Below, one piece after another: positions 43,687 to 52,751 of a stretch of 64,000 nucleotides of DNA; the first letter of the stretch is position 1; the number at the start of each line of letters is the position of its first letter. The notes under the pieces were generated by a model. That model saw only the letters and a program-made list of their open reading frames with translations. It searched no databases and was not told where the DNA came from. The position numbers and the translations under genes are program-made. Source of the DNA: CAVSJO01 sp963728445. GTDB lineage: Bacteria > Gemmatimonadota > Gemmatimonadetes > Longimicrobiales > RSA9. The stretch lies in assembly GCA_963728445.1 (NCBI GenBank), contig CAVSJO010000003.1, forward strand, positions 58,910 to 122,909, written 5' to 3'.

Positions 43687-44486
43687 GCGACGATTCCCTC
43701 CGCGGAAGCGGGATCGAGGAAGAGTGTGGCGTCGGCGTGGCGCCGCAGGATGGACGCGGGGCACGCCGTCGAGACGGGCCCGTCCAGGGCCGCCCGGACG
43801 GCCGCGGCCTTTCGTGCCCCCGGAACGACGCAGCTGATCACGCGGCTGGCCATGATGGCGGGAACGGTCAGCGTGATGGCCCTGCGCGGCGTCTCGTCGA
43901 AGGACGCGAACCAGCCCTCGTTGACCTGCTGCCTCCGGCAGGCGTCGTCGAGCTCGACCTCCTTCACGAGCCGCGGATCGTCGAAGTCCGCAACCGGCGG
44001 ATCGTTGAACGCCACGTGTCCGTTCTCACCGATGCCGATGCAGGCGACGTCGATCGGATGGTCCCGGAGCAGGGACTCGTACCGGCGAATCTCCGCCTCG
44101 ACGTCCCCGGCGTCGCCGCGAATGAGGTGCACCGTGCCCGGCCGGACGACGTCCAGGATCCGCGTCCTCAGGTAGCGCCGAAAGCTGGCGGGGTGGAATT
44201 CCGGGAGCCCCCGGTACTCGTCCAGGTGGAACACGGTCACGCGTGACCAGTCGATCGACCTCTCCCGGAGAGCGGCCAGGAAGCTCAACTGGGACGTACC
44301 GGTGGCGAGGACGAGGGTGGCGGCGCCCCGGGCGGCGATGGCGGACTGCAGGTGCCGCTCGACGAGGTCCGCGGCCGCCGCGCCCAGCTCATCCTCCCTC
44401 GGGTACACCTCCACATTCAGCTTCTCCGTCCGGAACGTCCGGACAGGACCGGCGTCGATCCGTGGATCCAGCTTCTGGCCGCTCAT
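43683..44486 (-). CDS. Glucosamine-6-phosphate deaminase-like sugar-phosphate isomerase
   Basis: ATG at 44486 overlaps the transporter stop (ATGA) and gives 267 residues. It keeps NagB landmarks: LVLATGTSQLSFLAAL for the phosphate loop, TVFHLDEYRGL with the active-site Asp, and IGIGENGHVAFNDPP with the catalytic His. It is divergent from the NagB at 32641 (TGTSQLS in place of TGSTPLG), so the substrate may be a different amino-sugar phosphate or a 6-phosphogluconolactone-like compound. It stands in the SusCD operon, fully coupled to its neighbours on both sides. Confidence 0.82.
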   Translation of the reverse strand: MSGQKLDPRIDAGPVRTFRTEKLNVEVYPREDELGAAAADLVERHLQSAIAARGAATLVLATGTSQLSFLAALRERSIDWSRVTVFHLDEYRGLPEFHPASFRRYLRTRILDVVRPGTVHLIRGDAGDVEAEIRRYESLLRDHPIDVACIGIGENGHVAFNDPPVADFDDPRLVKEVELDDACRRQQVNEGWFASFDETPRRAITLTVPAIMASRVISCVVPGARKAAAVRAALDGPVSTACPASILRRHADATLFLDPASAEGIVA

Positions 44487-45820
44487 CCGACCAGCCCCGC
44501 GATCGCGAACCACGTCGTGACCAGGGAAAAGAGGATCACGGCGACCATGGCGGCGTTCCACGCGGGCGTCGGCAGATGCTCCTCGCCCACGAGCGTCTTC
44601 TTGTTGATCAGGTAGAACGCCGGAATCGCCACCGCCGGCAGGATCGCCGCCTGCAGCGCCATCGCGATGACCATCAGGATCGGAGGCGTCTGGTGCAGGA
44701 AGACCGAGCCGAAGGAGAACAGAAGGCCTACGCCCACCAGCAGGCGGAAAGGCGTGGAGCGCAGGTCCCGCTTCCACCCCATGTAGTCGGAGACGAGCCA
44801 GGGTGCGATGAGCACCAGCGGGAACACGGTGGAGAGCCCGGCGCCCGCGATCCCGATGATGAGCAGATAGGCGGCCGCCTTGCCGCCGATGGGCTGCAGC
44901 AGGCCTATCATGTCGAGGGTGGACTCCATCTTCAGCCCACGAACCGCCAGCGTGCCCGCGGCCACGGCCATCACGACGGCGCTGAGGAGGACCATCACCG
45001 AAGCCGACACTGCGGCGTCCCGCTTCTCGACGGCCAGGTCCCCGATCTTCCATCCCTTCTCCGCCACCACGGTGCTGCGGACGATGAAGACTGCGGCCGA
45101 GCACGTGGTGCCCGCCATGGCGGCGATGAGCCGGCTCGCGTTCGGCGTATTCGGGATCCCGGGGACCATGCCGGCGAGCACCGCCGAATAGCTCGGAGAG
45201 ACCATGAAGAAGACGGCGACGAAGCAGAACACCATGACGATCACGAACGTCGTCAGGATCTTCTCGAACAGGCGATACCGGCCGTACCAGAGGATGAGGA
45301 AGATCGACGTGCTGGCAGCGAGCACGATCCAGCCGGTGGGAACGATGAGGTCCTGCGCCGGCGACGCGAGCCGGATCCCCTCCTGGATGAGCTCCGCGAC
45401 GATGCCCATGACCCCGATGAGCGAGACCAGCTCGCCCAGGACGATGGCGATCATTGCGTAGACCGCCAGGTAGGCGCCGATGACGGGGATCTCCGTCCGG
45501 AACGTCTGGAGGGCGGTCTTCCCCGTGACGATGGTCAGCTTTCCGAAAGCGACCATCAGGACGTAGGTGAAGATGCCGGACAGCAGGAGGGCCCAGAGCA
45601 GGCTCATCCCGTACTGCGCGCCGGCCATGCCCATGGTCGTGACGCTGCCGGTCCCGATGTTGTACCCGATCAGGAAGAGACCGGGGCCGATGGCGCTCAG
45701 GGCGAGTACGAGCCGCCGGACGCCCCGGGGCTTCGGATGCGGGGTCGCGGTCGGATCGGGTGGATCTCCCGGGACGGCGGCTGTGCCCGGCGGGCTCAGG
45801 TCGGCGGCAGGCCGTGTCAC
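44483..45820 (-). CDS. Nramp-like transporter lacking canonical metal-site motifs
   Basis: GTG at 45820 gives 445 residues; the TTG at 45877 would overlap the previous gene by 41 bp. Eleven hydrophobic segments follow the Nramp order, beginning SAIGPGLFLIGYNIGTGS. Aligned to classical Nramp helix 1 (GPGF...DPGN), the DPGN motif is replaced by GTGS. The helix-6 MPH motif is replaced by SAA within GTTCSAAVFIVRS. The metal-coordinating Asp, Asn and Met are therefore absent, and this is probably not a Mn/Fe transporter. In a SusCD operon and coupled to a sugar-phosphate deaminase, sugar or sugar-acid uptake is the inference. Confidence 0.75.
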   Translation of the reverse strand: MTRPAADLSPPGTAAVPGDPPDPTATPHPKPRGVRRLVLALSAIGPGLFLIGYNIGTGSVTTMGMAGAQYGMSLLWALLLSGIFTYVLMVAFGKLTIVTGKTALQTFRTEIPVIGAYLAVYAMIAIVLGELVSLIGVMGIVAELIQEGIRLASPAQDLIVPTGWIVLAASTSIFLILWYGRYRLFEKILTTFVIVMVFCFVAVFFMVSPSYSAVLAGMVPGIPNTPNASRLIAAMAGTTCSAAVFIVRSTVVAEKGWKIGDLAVEKRDAAVSASVMVLLSAVVMAVAAGTLAVRGLKMESTLDMIGLLQPIGGKAAAYLLIIGIAGAGLSTVFPLVLIAPWLVSDYMGWKRDLRSTPFRLLVGVGLLFSFGSVFLHQTPPILMVIAMALQAAILPAVAIPAFYLINKKTLVGEEHLPTPAWNAAMVAVILFSLVTTWFAIAGLVG

Positions 45821-45836
45821 GGGGTCGATCCGCTTC

Positions 45837-47795
45837 TCATCGCTCCCATGGGAAGCGCAGGGTCGGCTGGTTGGCAAACCGCTTCACGCCGACGGTCATC
45901 TCGCGCCCGGCGCCCGGCGCCAGGCGGACGTCGAAATGAGAGGCGTCGACGGGCACTACGTGGTTTCCGAAGCGGACGCGCGTCGCCTGATTCTCCGCGT
46001 ACGCGCCCATCTGCACGGTGACGGTGCGGCTCTCGAACGGGTTCAGGTTCACGAGCACGAGCGTCACGCTGTCGGGCCCGATACGCTCCACCAGGGCACC
46101 CACGTCCGGCGGCAGGCCGGCGCGCCTCTGCTCGGGATCGAAGTACCTGAACTGGGCGTGCAGCGGCAGCGGCCCGTGTGTCGAGCCTCCCGGGTCCGCC
46201 GCGCCCATGGTGAGATTGATCAGCGCCGTCGTCGAAACGGGATTCGCCCCGAGGTAGCCGCTTGAGCGGAGCCGGCGGGCCGCCTGACGCACTTCGTCCA
46301 TCCCGTCCTGCAGGGCGACGAGCGGGTAGCCCGGATCCTTGCCATCGAGGAAGTCGACCCAGCGAAGGTCCGGGTGAAAGCGCATCGCCCCCGTCCTCGG
46401 AACATCCTCCGGTGCAGGGAGGCGGGCACGGTCCGCCGGACGCAGTCCGCCCCACATGTAGATGTCGAGCAGCACGTTGACCTGATTGCCGAGCGCCCCG
46501 GATGGTGGCCCGGCGATCGGCGCGTAGCCGTACCACCCGTCATCCCCGTAGTAGCGCGGCAGCTCGACCTTGCCGTTCACCACCCGCTTCGCCGCGAACA
46601 GGTTGTCGAGCTGACGCCGCAGCACGCCGGTATAGGCCTGGTCTCCCGTCAGCAGGAGCGCGATGCCGAACGCCTCCGGCGGCCCGCGGAGCGTGTAGTT
46701 GCGCACGCCCTCGTCCGGGGAGTTCCAGCCGAAGACGCCGTCGTACCACTTGCCGCCCCACTCACCGCCGATCGTGCCGTCGAGTCCGATGTTCGACGGG
46801 ATGTTCCCGCCGTTCGCCGCGATGCGATCCTTCCACGCATTCACGTATTCGAGGATCCAGTCCCGATACTTCTTCTCGTGGGTCAGCATGTAGGCGTGGA
46901 ACGGCAGCATCGTCACGTTGAGGTTCAACGGATGATCGCCGCGGATGTTCGTCGCCTTCCTGAACCGCGTTCGTCTGGAGGAGCTCGGATCCACCTCCGG
47001 GCCAACGGGTCCGTCCCAGTCGTCCGCCGTGGCCGGAGTCAGCTTCGGACCCGAGCTTCCGTTGAAGAGGCTGCGGATGATCCGGTGCTCGGGATCGTAG
47101 TTCTTCGCGCGCGCGTCCTCGTTCATGTAGAAGCCCGAGAAGCGGCGGAGTCGCTCGAGGTAGTTCGGATCGTCGGGCCGGCTCAGCCCATAGTAGTAGA
47201 ACGGCCCCAGTCCTTCGCCGTTGTGCTCCCAGTCGAAGGAGGTCATGAACTCCCGCTGGAAGATGCCGTTCCGGGCCGCTTCCACTTCCGGGATCCGGGC
47301 CTCGGTGAACTGCTGGAGGTATCCCTCCCAGGCCTTCGACCACGTCTCGATGATGGAGTCGTCGCCCCCGAGGGCGTGGGCCAGGGGCCAGTTCCGGATG
47401 TTCTCCATCAGGTCGTCGGGGCCGTTGCCGACGCCCCAGGCGGGGGTGATGGGGAAGAAGCCGCGCTCGTCCAGGACCGTCTTCGCGTAGAGCCGGACCC
47501 CGTCCCCGTCCATGCGGAGGAGCCTGCGCTCGGCCAGGGCCCAGTCCGGGGCCGCGAGGGGCGTCTCGATGACGATCGTCGTGCCGTGGGCGTCCACGAC
47601 CGCCGAATCGGTCGGCGGCGGCGGCGCGCCCCGGCGGCCGGTCGGCCCCTGCCCCGCCGCTGCGCCGCTCCAGAGAACGGAGCCGAGTGCCGCCATGGCA
47701 CCGGCGGCGAGGAGCCGCCTCCGCCGGGACGCGCGAGGGGGCGCCGTCCGGGGCGCCGTCCCACGCGCCCCGGACGCCATGCCTTTCGGGGCCAT
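45837..47795 (-). CDS. Exported protein of unknown function, candidate glycan-active enzyme
   Basis: The 652-residue product has a twin-arginine-like leader (ASRRRRLLAAGAMAALGSVLW) ending AAAGQ. The mature part is rich in Trp, Tyr and Asp with motifs including SFDWEHNGEGLGPFYYYGL, NIGLDGTIGGEWGGKWYDG and YYGDDGWYGYAPIAGPP, helical in the centre and beta-rich at the C-terminus (about 520-650). This pattern suggests an alpha/alpha-barrel with a beta-sandwich, as in many polysaccharide lyases and glycosidases, but I recognise no family. It begins 6 bp after susD, so it is probably the degradative enzyme of the system. It could instead be a non-catalytic binder. Confidence 0.65.
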   Translation of the reverse strand: MAPKGMASGARGTAPRTAPPRASRRRRLLAAGAMAALGSVLWSGAAAGQGPTGRRGAPPPPTDSAVVDAHGTTIVIETPLAAPDWALAERRLLRMDGDGVRLYAKTVLDERGFFPITPAWGVGNGPDDLMENIRNWPLAHALGGDDSIIETWSKAWEGYLQQFTEARIPEVEAARNGIFQREFMTSFDWEHNGEGLGPFYYYGLSRPDDPNYLERLRRFSGFYMNEDARAKNYDPEHRIIRSLFNGSSGPKLTPATADDWDGPVGPEVDPSSSRRTRFRKATNIRGDHPLNLNVTMLPFHAYMLTHEKKYRDWILEYVNAWKDRIAANGGNIPSNIGLDGTIGGEWGGKWYDGVFGWNSPDEGVRNYTLRGPPEAFGIALLLTGDQAYTGVLRRQLDNLFAAKRVVNGKVELPRYYGDDGWYGYAPIAGPPSGALGNQVNVLLDIYMWGGLRPADRARLPAPEDVPRTGAMRFHPDLRWVDFLDGKDPGYPLVALQDGMDEVRQAARRLRSSGYLGANPVSTTALINLTMGAADPGGSTHGPLPLHAQFRYFDPEQRRAGLPPDVGALVERIGPDSVTLVLVNLNPFESRTVTVQMGAYAENQATRVRFGNHVVPVDASHFDVRLAPGAGREMTVGVKRFANQPTLRFPWER

Positions 47796-47801
47796 CGCTG
47801 C

Positions 47802-49223
47802 CTAGAACGAGTTCTGGGTGATCTGGCCCGGTGCCACGTCGATCTCGCGCTGCGGGATCGGATAGAGCAGGCGGATGTCCGCTTCCGTGTACCCCATGTC
47901 CGCCAGCGGCTGGAAGTTCGCCATCACCTGCTTTGCCACGCCGAAACGGAGCAGGTCGGCCCACCGCTTCATCTCGGTGATGAACTCCAGCTTGCGCTCG
48001 AAGAGCAGCTTCTCCGTGAAGGTGCCGGGCGTGTTCGCGTCGATGGGAGTCACGCCGGCGCGCTGCCGGACCTGGTTGATCAGGGCGTACGCCTCCGGGC
48101 CCTCGCCCTTGGCCTCGGCGAGCATGAGCAGGACGTCGGCGTAGCGGAAGACCGGGAAGTTGTTGTCGGCGTCGCCGGGTCCGAACGGCGTGCTCGCCCA
48201 CTTCTTCACGTACACGGTGCTGTCGGTGTCCAGGGCGAACGTCCCGCCCCAGCCCCGCTCGTCGTTCTCCGGGATCCCGTACTCGACGTCGTAGATGTTC
48301 TCGATCCCCGGCGAGAGCGTCTGGGGCGCGTTGCCCGCGCCCACGCCGCCGAATCCGCCGAACGGCGTGTAGTAGTCGGTGAACTGGCTCCCGGTCCCGG
48401 TCCCGCCCGCCTTGTACTGCAGCTCGAAGACGGACTCGGCGTTGTTCTCGTTGGCGACGCCCCACAGGTCCGCGTAGTGGGCGAGCAGGTGGTACTGACC
48501 CGAGTCCACGACCCGCTGCAGCGCCGTCGCCGCCAGGGCCTTCTGCCCGCTTGTCAGGTAGACCAGTCCGAGCAGGGTGTTGGCAGCGCCCTTGGTGGCC
48601 CGTCCGACGTTGGTGGCGTCGTAGGAGAGGGGCAGCAGACCCTGCGCGGTCTCCAGGTCGCCGGCGATCTGGTCGTACACCGCGCTGGCCGGGACCTGGT
48701 TCAGCTCCACCTGCGCGGTGGTGGCAGGCTCGAGCTGGAGCGGGACGTTGCCCCACAGCAGGGCCAGATGGTAGTAGAAGAGCGAGCGAATGAAGAGCGC
48801 CTCACCCTTGATCCGGTTCGCGACCGCCTCGTTCTGCAGGTTGCCGATCCGGTCCAGGATCAGGTTGCACTGCGCGATGCCGTGGTACGCCGTCGTCCAC
48901 GGCGTGGCGAGCTCATTCTGCGTCGCCTGCTCGGTGAAATGGGCGAGCCGGTAGTAGACCTCCGCCAGGCCGGTCGATCCGCCGCCGCTCATGGTATTGT
49001 CGGAGCGCATCTCCTCCAGCAGGGAGTACGACCGGTTGTAGGCTCCGTTGCTGGCGAGCGTCGCGTAGGCCCCGTTGATGGCCGTCGCGAAGTCCGACTC
49101 GCTCTTGTAGAAGTTCTCCACGTTCCGCTTCGAGATCGGGCTGAGCAGCGTGAAATCCTGACTGCACCCGACCAGGAGCAGGCCCAGAGAGACCGTCAGA
49201 ACGGCGATTTTCCCATGCTTCAT
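47802..49223 (-). CDS. SusD/RagB-like outer-membrane glycan-binding lipoprotein
   Basis: ATG at 49223 gives 473 residues with lipobox LLLVGCSQ (acylated Cys near residue 20). The SusD TPR-like scaffold is evident: NFYKSESDFATAINGAYATL, then RIKGEALFIRSLFYYHLALLWGNVPL, KGAANTLLGLVYLTSGQ, and the C-terminal ARYADVLLMLAEA-type segment (FRYADVLLMLAEAKGEG) with FERKLEFITEMKRWADLLRFG. It binds glycan on the cell surface and feeds the SusC channel. It follows susC by 74 bp and precedes the Tat-type exported protein by 6 bp. Confidence 0.92.
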   Translation of the reverse strand: MKHGKIAVLTVSLGLLLVGCSQDFTLLSPISKRNVENFYKSESDFATAINGAYATLASNGAYNRSYSLLEEMRSDNTMSGGGSTGLAEVYYRLAHFTEQATQNELATPWTTAYHGIAQCNLILDRIGNLQNEAVANRIKGEALFIRSLFYYHLALLWGNVPLQLEPATTAQVELNQVPASAVYDQIAGDLETAQGLLPLSYDATNVGRATKGAANTLLGLVYLTSGQKALAATALQRVVDSGQYHLLAHYADLWGVANENNAESVFELQYKAGGTGTGSQFTDYYTPFGGFGGVGAGNAPQTLSPGIENIYDVEYGIPENDERGWGGTFALDTDSTVYVKKWASTPFGPGDADNNFPVFRYADVLLMLAEAKGEGPEAYALINQVRQRAGVTPIDANTPGTFTEKLLFERKLEFITEMKRWADLLRFGVAKQVMANFQPLADMGYTEADIRLLYPIPQREIDVAPGQITQNSF

Positions 49224-49297
49224 GGTGGCACCCGTTTGCGTGGGTCGAGCCCATGTGGGCGGGGACCCGGCCGGATCCCCGCCCCCCGGCGAGGTTG

Positions 49298-52200
49298 CTA
49301 CATTCCGATTTCGGCACCGAACTGGAACGCCCGCATCAGCGGATACGCCCCGTAGTCCTGGCCCGGCGTCAGACCGCTCGATAGGACGCTGACCTCGGGA
49401 TTCCAGCCCTCGTACTTCGTCCAGATGTGGACGTTGTTCACGGACCCGAAGAGGCGGATGCTCCTGGGCGCCCGACCGAAAAAGACCCCCCGGACCAGGT
49501 TCGGGGGCATGTTCCAGGAGAGGGTTATCGACTTCAGGTTCACGTACGATCCGTCCTCGACCTGCAGGCTGGAGGGCCGGTCCGAGTATCCGTGGTCCTC
49601 CCGGTCGGGGGCGGGGACCTTCCCGTTGCCGGGCTGGTCCGGGGACACGTACATCCCCTTGAACTCGGACAGGTAGCCGTTGAAGTTGCCCTGATGGGTC
49701 AGGTGCCGACGCGTCAGATTCAGGATCTCACGGCCGGAAACGCCCTGGACGAAAGCGCTGACCTCGACGCCCTTCCAGGTGAAGCGGTTGGTGACGCCCC
49801 AGGTCAGGGCCGGGTTGTAGCTGCCGATCTCCGTCCGGTCGGCCTCGTCGATCACGCCGTCCCCGTTGATGTCCTTGAACCTCACGTCGCCGACGGCGAC
49901 GTCCCCCATCTTGTCCACCGGCCCGTTGTCGATCTCCTGCTGGCTCATGTAGATCCCGTCCGCCACCCAGCCCCAGTAGGCGCCCACCTCGCCGCCGAGC
50001 TCGGTGATGTGCCGGATGCCGGCCACCCCCGTCGCGAGGATCGGGTCGCCCTCGGGCCCCAGCGCCAGGACCTTGTTCTTGTTCGAGCCGAAGCTGAAGT
50101 CGGTCGACCACTGGAAGTCTCCCACCAGGTTGCGGGAGGTGATCTGCGCCTCGAACCCCTTGTTGCGCACCTTCCCGATGTTCGTGAGCACCGTCGCGAA
50201 TCCCGTCGCGGACGGGATGTTCACGTCCAGCAGCAGGTCCTTGGTGGTGCTGACGTAGTAGTCGAAGCTGCCGTAGAACCGGTCCCCCAGGAAGCCGAAG
50301 TCGACGCCCCCGTTCACCTGATTGGTCGTCTCCCAGGTCAGGTCCCGGTTCCCCAGGGTCTCCAGGTCGGCCCCCGGCACGACCGTGTTGCCCAGCACGT
50401 AGGGCGAGCTGGTCACGAGCCCGATGGAGCCGTAGTTGGGGATCGAGAAGTTGCCGGTGACGCCGTAGCTGAGGCGGGGCTTGAGCTGGCTGATGAACGT
50501 CACCCCGCGCATGAAGGGCTCCTCCGTCACCTGCCATCCGAGCGACACCGAAGGGAAGTATCCCGTCTGGTGGCCCCAGCCGAAGCGCGACGAGCGGTCG
50601 GACCGAATCGTCGCCGTGAGCAGGTATCGGTCGAGGAGCGTGTAGTTCAGGCGGCCGAGGGCCGAGACGAGGGACCATTCGGACTGGTCCTGGTCGCCGC
50701 CCGAGATCTCCCCGCCGTTGATGGTCCGGACCTGGTCGTCGGGGAAGTTGCGGGCGATCACGTTCTTCGTCTCGTCGAACTGATGCTCCGCGGTGTAGCC
50801 GACGAGGAAGTTGAACGTGCTGGATCCGAGCTTCTTCGAGTAGTTGGCCGTGTTCTCGATCAGCCAGTGATAGCTCTGGCCGGCGAATGCCTGGGCGTAC
50901 GGGTCGGGGGTCGTCCGCCCGCGATACTGCAGCCGGGTTCCCTGGTAGAAGTCCCGGTTGGTCGTCTCGTAGTCGTACCCGAAGAGGAGCTTGTAGTTGA
51001 GGTCGTCGAGGATCTTGAGGTTGCCGGACAGGTTTCCGAATACGCGGTTCGTCTTGAGCCTGTCGTCGATGTAGTCCCGCGCGGCGAGGGGATGGTTGCT
51101 GCTCGTCATCCCGTTGCCGAGGCTGTTGATGCTGTACGCGCCGGACTGCAGGTAATTCCCCTCGTCGTCGTAGATCCTCGATACGGGGGACGCCACCATG
51201 GCGGAGTAGATGATCCCCGGGGGGTTGCCGAAGTACGGCGCGTTGGCCGACTTGCGCTTGTTGTCCGAGTAGGCGGCGTTCACGTCCACGTTCAGCTGCA
51301 GCCGCTCCGTCGCGTCCACGGTGACGTTGCTGCGAAGCGCCAGGCGCGAGAAATCGGAGCCCTTGATCACCCCCGACTGGTCCAGATACGAGCCCGAAAC
51401 GAAGTAGGAGAAGTTCTCGCGCCCCGCCGCGTACCGACGCGTCGTAGTTCTGCAGGGCCGCCTGATCCAGGACCGCGCTGAGCCAGTCCGTGTTCGTCCC
51501 GTCCCAGTTCACCATCGCCTCGGGAATCAGCTCGTTCCCGCTCGCCCCGTGCTCCGCCCGCCCCGCGTTCGTGTCGGGGTTGTACTGCGGGTTGTAGTTG
51601 GGACTGTTGGGATTCAGAGGATCGAGGGACCGGATGTAGGCGTTGTTGCGGGAGAGCTTCACGTACTCGATCTGCTGCGCCGCGTCCATGAGCTCCGGAC
51701 GGTGGAATACCGACTGTACGCCGCCGTACGCGCGGAAATGCACGTCGGGAGCCGCGCCCCGGATGCCCCGCTTCGTCGTGATCAGGATCACGCCGTTCGA
51801 TCCGCGCGACCCGTAGATCGCCGCGGCCGCGGCGTCCTTCAGCACCTCGACCTGCGCGATGTCGTTGGGGTTCAGGTTCGCCAGCGGGTTCTGCCGGACG
51901 ACGCCGAAGTTCGGGTTCTGCGAACCGATCTCGCCCTCGAGGTTCTCGTTCATCGAGTACGGGACGCCGTCGATCACGTAGAGCGGCTCCGTGCCCGCCG
52001 AGATCGACCCGCGTCCCCGGATCAGGACCTGCGGCGCCGCACCGGGCTCGCCCGAGGATTCCGCCACGTTCACGCCGGCGAGGCGCCCCTGCAGCGCGGT
52101 CTGGATGTTCGGCGTGACCGTCGCGTTGGCGATGTCCTCCCCCTGGACCGACGTGACGGCTCCCGTCACGTTCCGCTTCACCTGCGTCCCGTACCCGACC

Positions 52201-52550
52201 ACGACCAGCTCGTCGAGGGCCAGCGCCGACTTGCTCAGGACGACGTCCTGGACGACCGGCCGCGCCGCCGTGACGGTGACCGTCCGACGCTCCGTTCGGT
52301 AGCCGAGACTCTGGAAGACGACGACCTGCTGGCCCACGGGCACGCCGGCCAGCGCATAGTGCCCGGCGGCGTCCGTGAGCGCGCCGATGCTCGTCCCCTC
52401 GACGAAGACCTGGGCGTTCGCGAGAGCCGTCCCCGATTCCTCGATCGTCACCGTCCCGGTGATTCGACCCTGCTGCCCCTGTAGCGGGGTGACCCCTGCG
52501 ATGCCGGCGATCATCAGCAAGCCGGTCCAGACTCGCACGCTCATTCGCAT
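49298..52550 (-). CDS. SusC/RagA-like TonB-dependent glycan transporter (frameshifted)
   Basis: ATG at 52550 starts a signal peptide and then the CarboxypepD-like domain (GRITGTVTIEESGTALANA), a plug with LYVIDGVPYSMNE and EVLKDAAAAAIYGSRGSNGV, and a long barrel to the terminal strand AFQFGAEIGM. The frame changes near 51422-51428: the first part reads to SVRGG and the second resumes ENFSYFVSGSYLDQSGVIKG. Removing one G from the GGGG run restores about 1,083 residues, the usual length. It imports oligosaccharide across the outer membrane together with SusD. The shared regulatory element lies 101 bp upstream. Confidence 0.85.
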
Positions 52551-52637
52551 CTTGCCTCCGGGGGTTGATCATCCTCGCGCCGCGGGACCGGCGAGCCTCG
52601 AGGCGGCGAACTCGTCGAGCCGCCGCCGGCCCATTCA

Positions 52638-52645
52638 AACCGGTT
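52638..52645. promoter_or_regulatory. AACCGGTT palindrome in the susC leader
   Basis: AACCGGTT is a perfect 8-bp palindrome flanked by ATTCA and CAATG, which gives partial extended symmetry. It lies 88 bp upstream of susC beside the shared element. A central CG flanked by AA/TT is typical of LacI-family operators, but the match is short. Confidence 0.3.
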
Positions 52646-52651
52646 CAATGA

Positions 52652-52682
52652 GGGAATCCCCGACGGGGCGGATCTTACCAAC
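52652..52682 (-). promoter_or_regulatory. Shared two-part element heading the SusCD operon
   Basis: GGGAATCC (52652-52659), seven bases, then GGCGGATCTTACCAAC (52667-52682). All 24 block positions are identical to the copy at 28912-28942 upstream of the uronate operon, while the spacer differs (CCGACGG here, TTGAAGC there). Both copies face the same way relative to the downstream minus-strand operon. Conserved blocks with a free spacer point to a bipartite protein-binding site or promoter. Confidence 0.7.
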
Positions 52683-52693
52683 GGGCGGGTGAA

Positions 52694-52711
52694 GCCCCCT
52701 GCGAAGGGGGC
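52694..52711 (-). terminator. Hairpin between the plug-lipoprotein gene and susC
   Basis: GCCCCCT-GCGA-AGGGGGC forms a perfect 7-bp stem with a four-base loop, 40 bp past the minus-strand stop at 52752 and just before the shared element. It could end the plug-gene transcript, but there is no strong T-run. Confidence 0.4.
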
Positions 52712-52751
52712 CTGGAGGGGTGAGGAGATGGAGGGCCGAACCGGGTCTGGA

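Noticed and set aside
46374..49355. Very long plus-strand open frame opposite susD and the Tat-type gene
   Set aside because: It is antisense to genes with clear family motifs, has Arg/Pro/Gly/His-rich composition typical of GC-rich shadow frames, and has no ribosome site.
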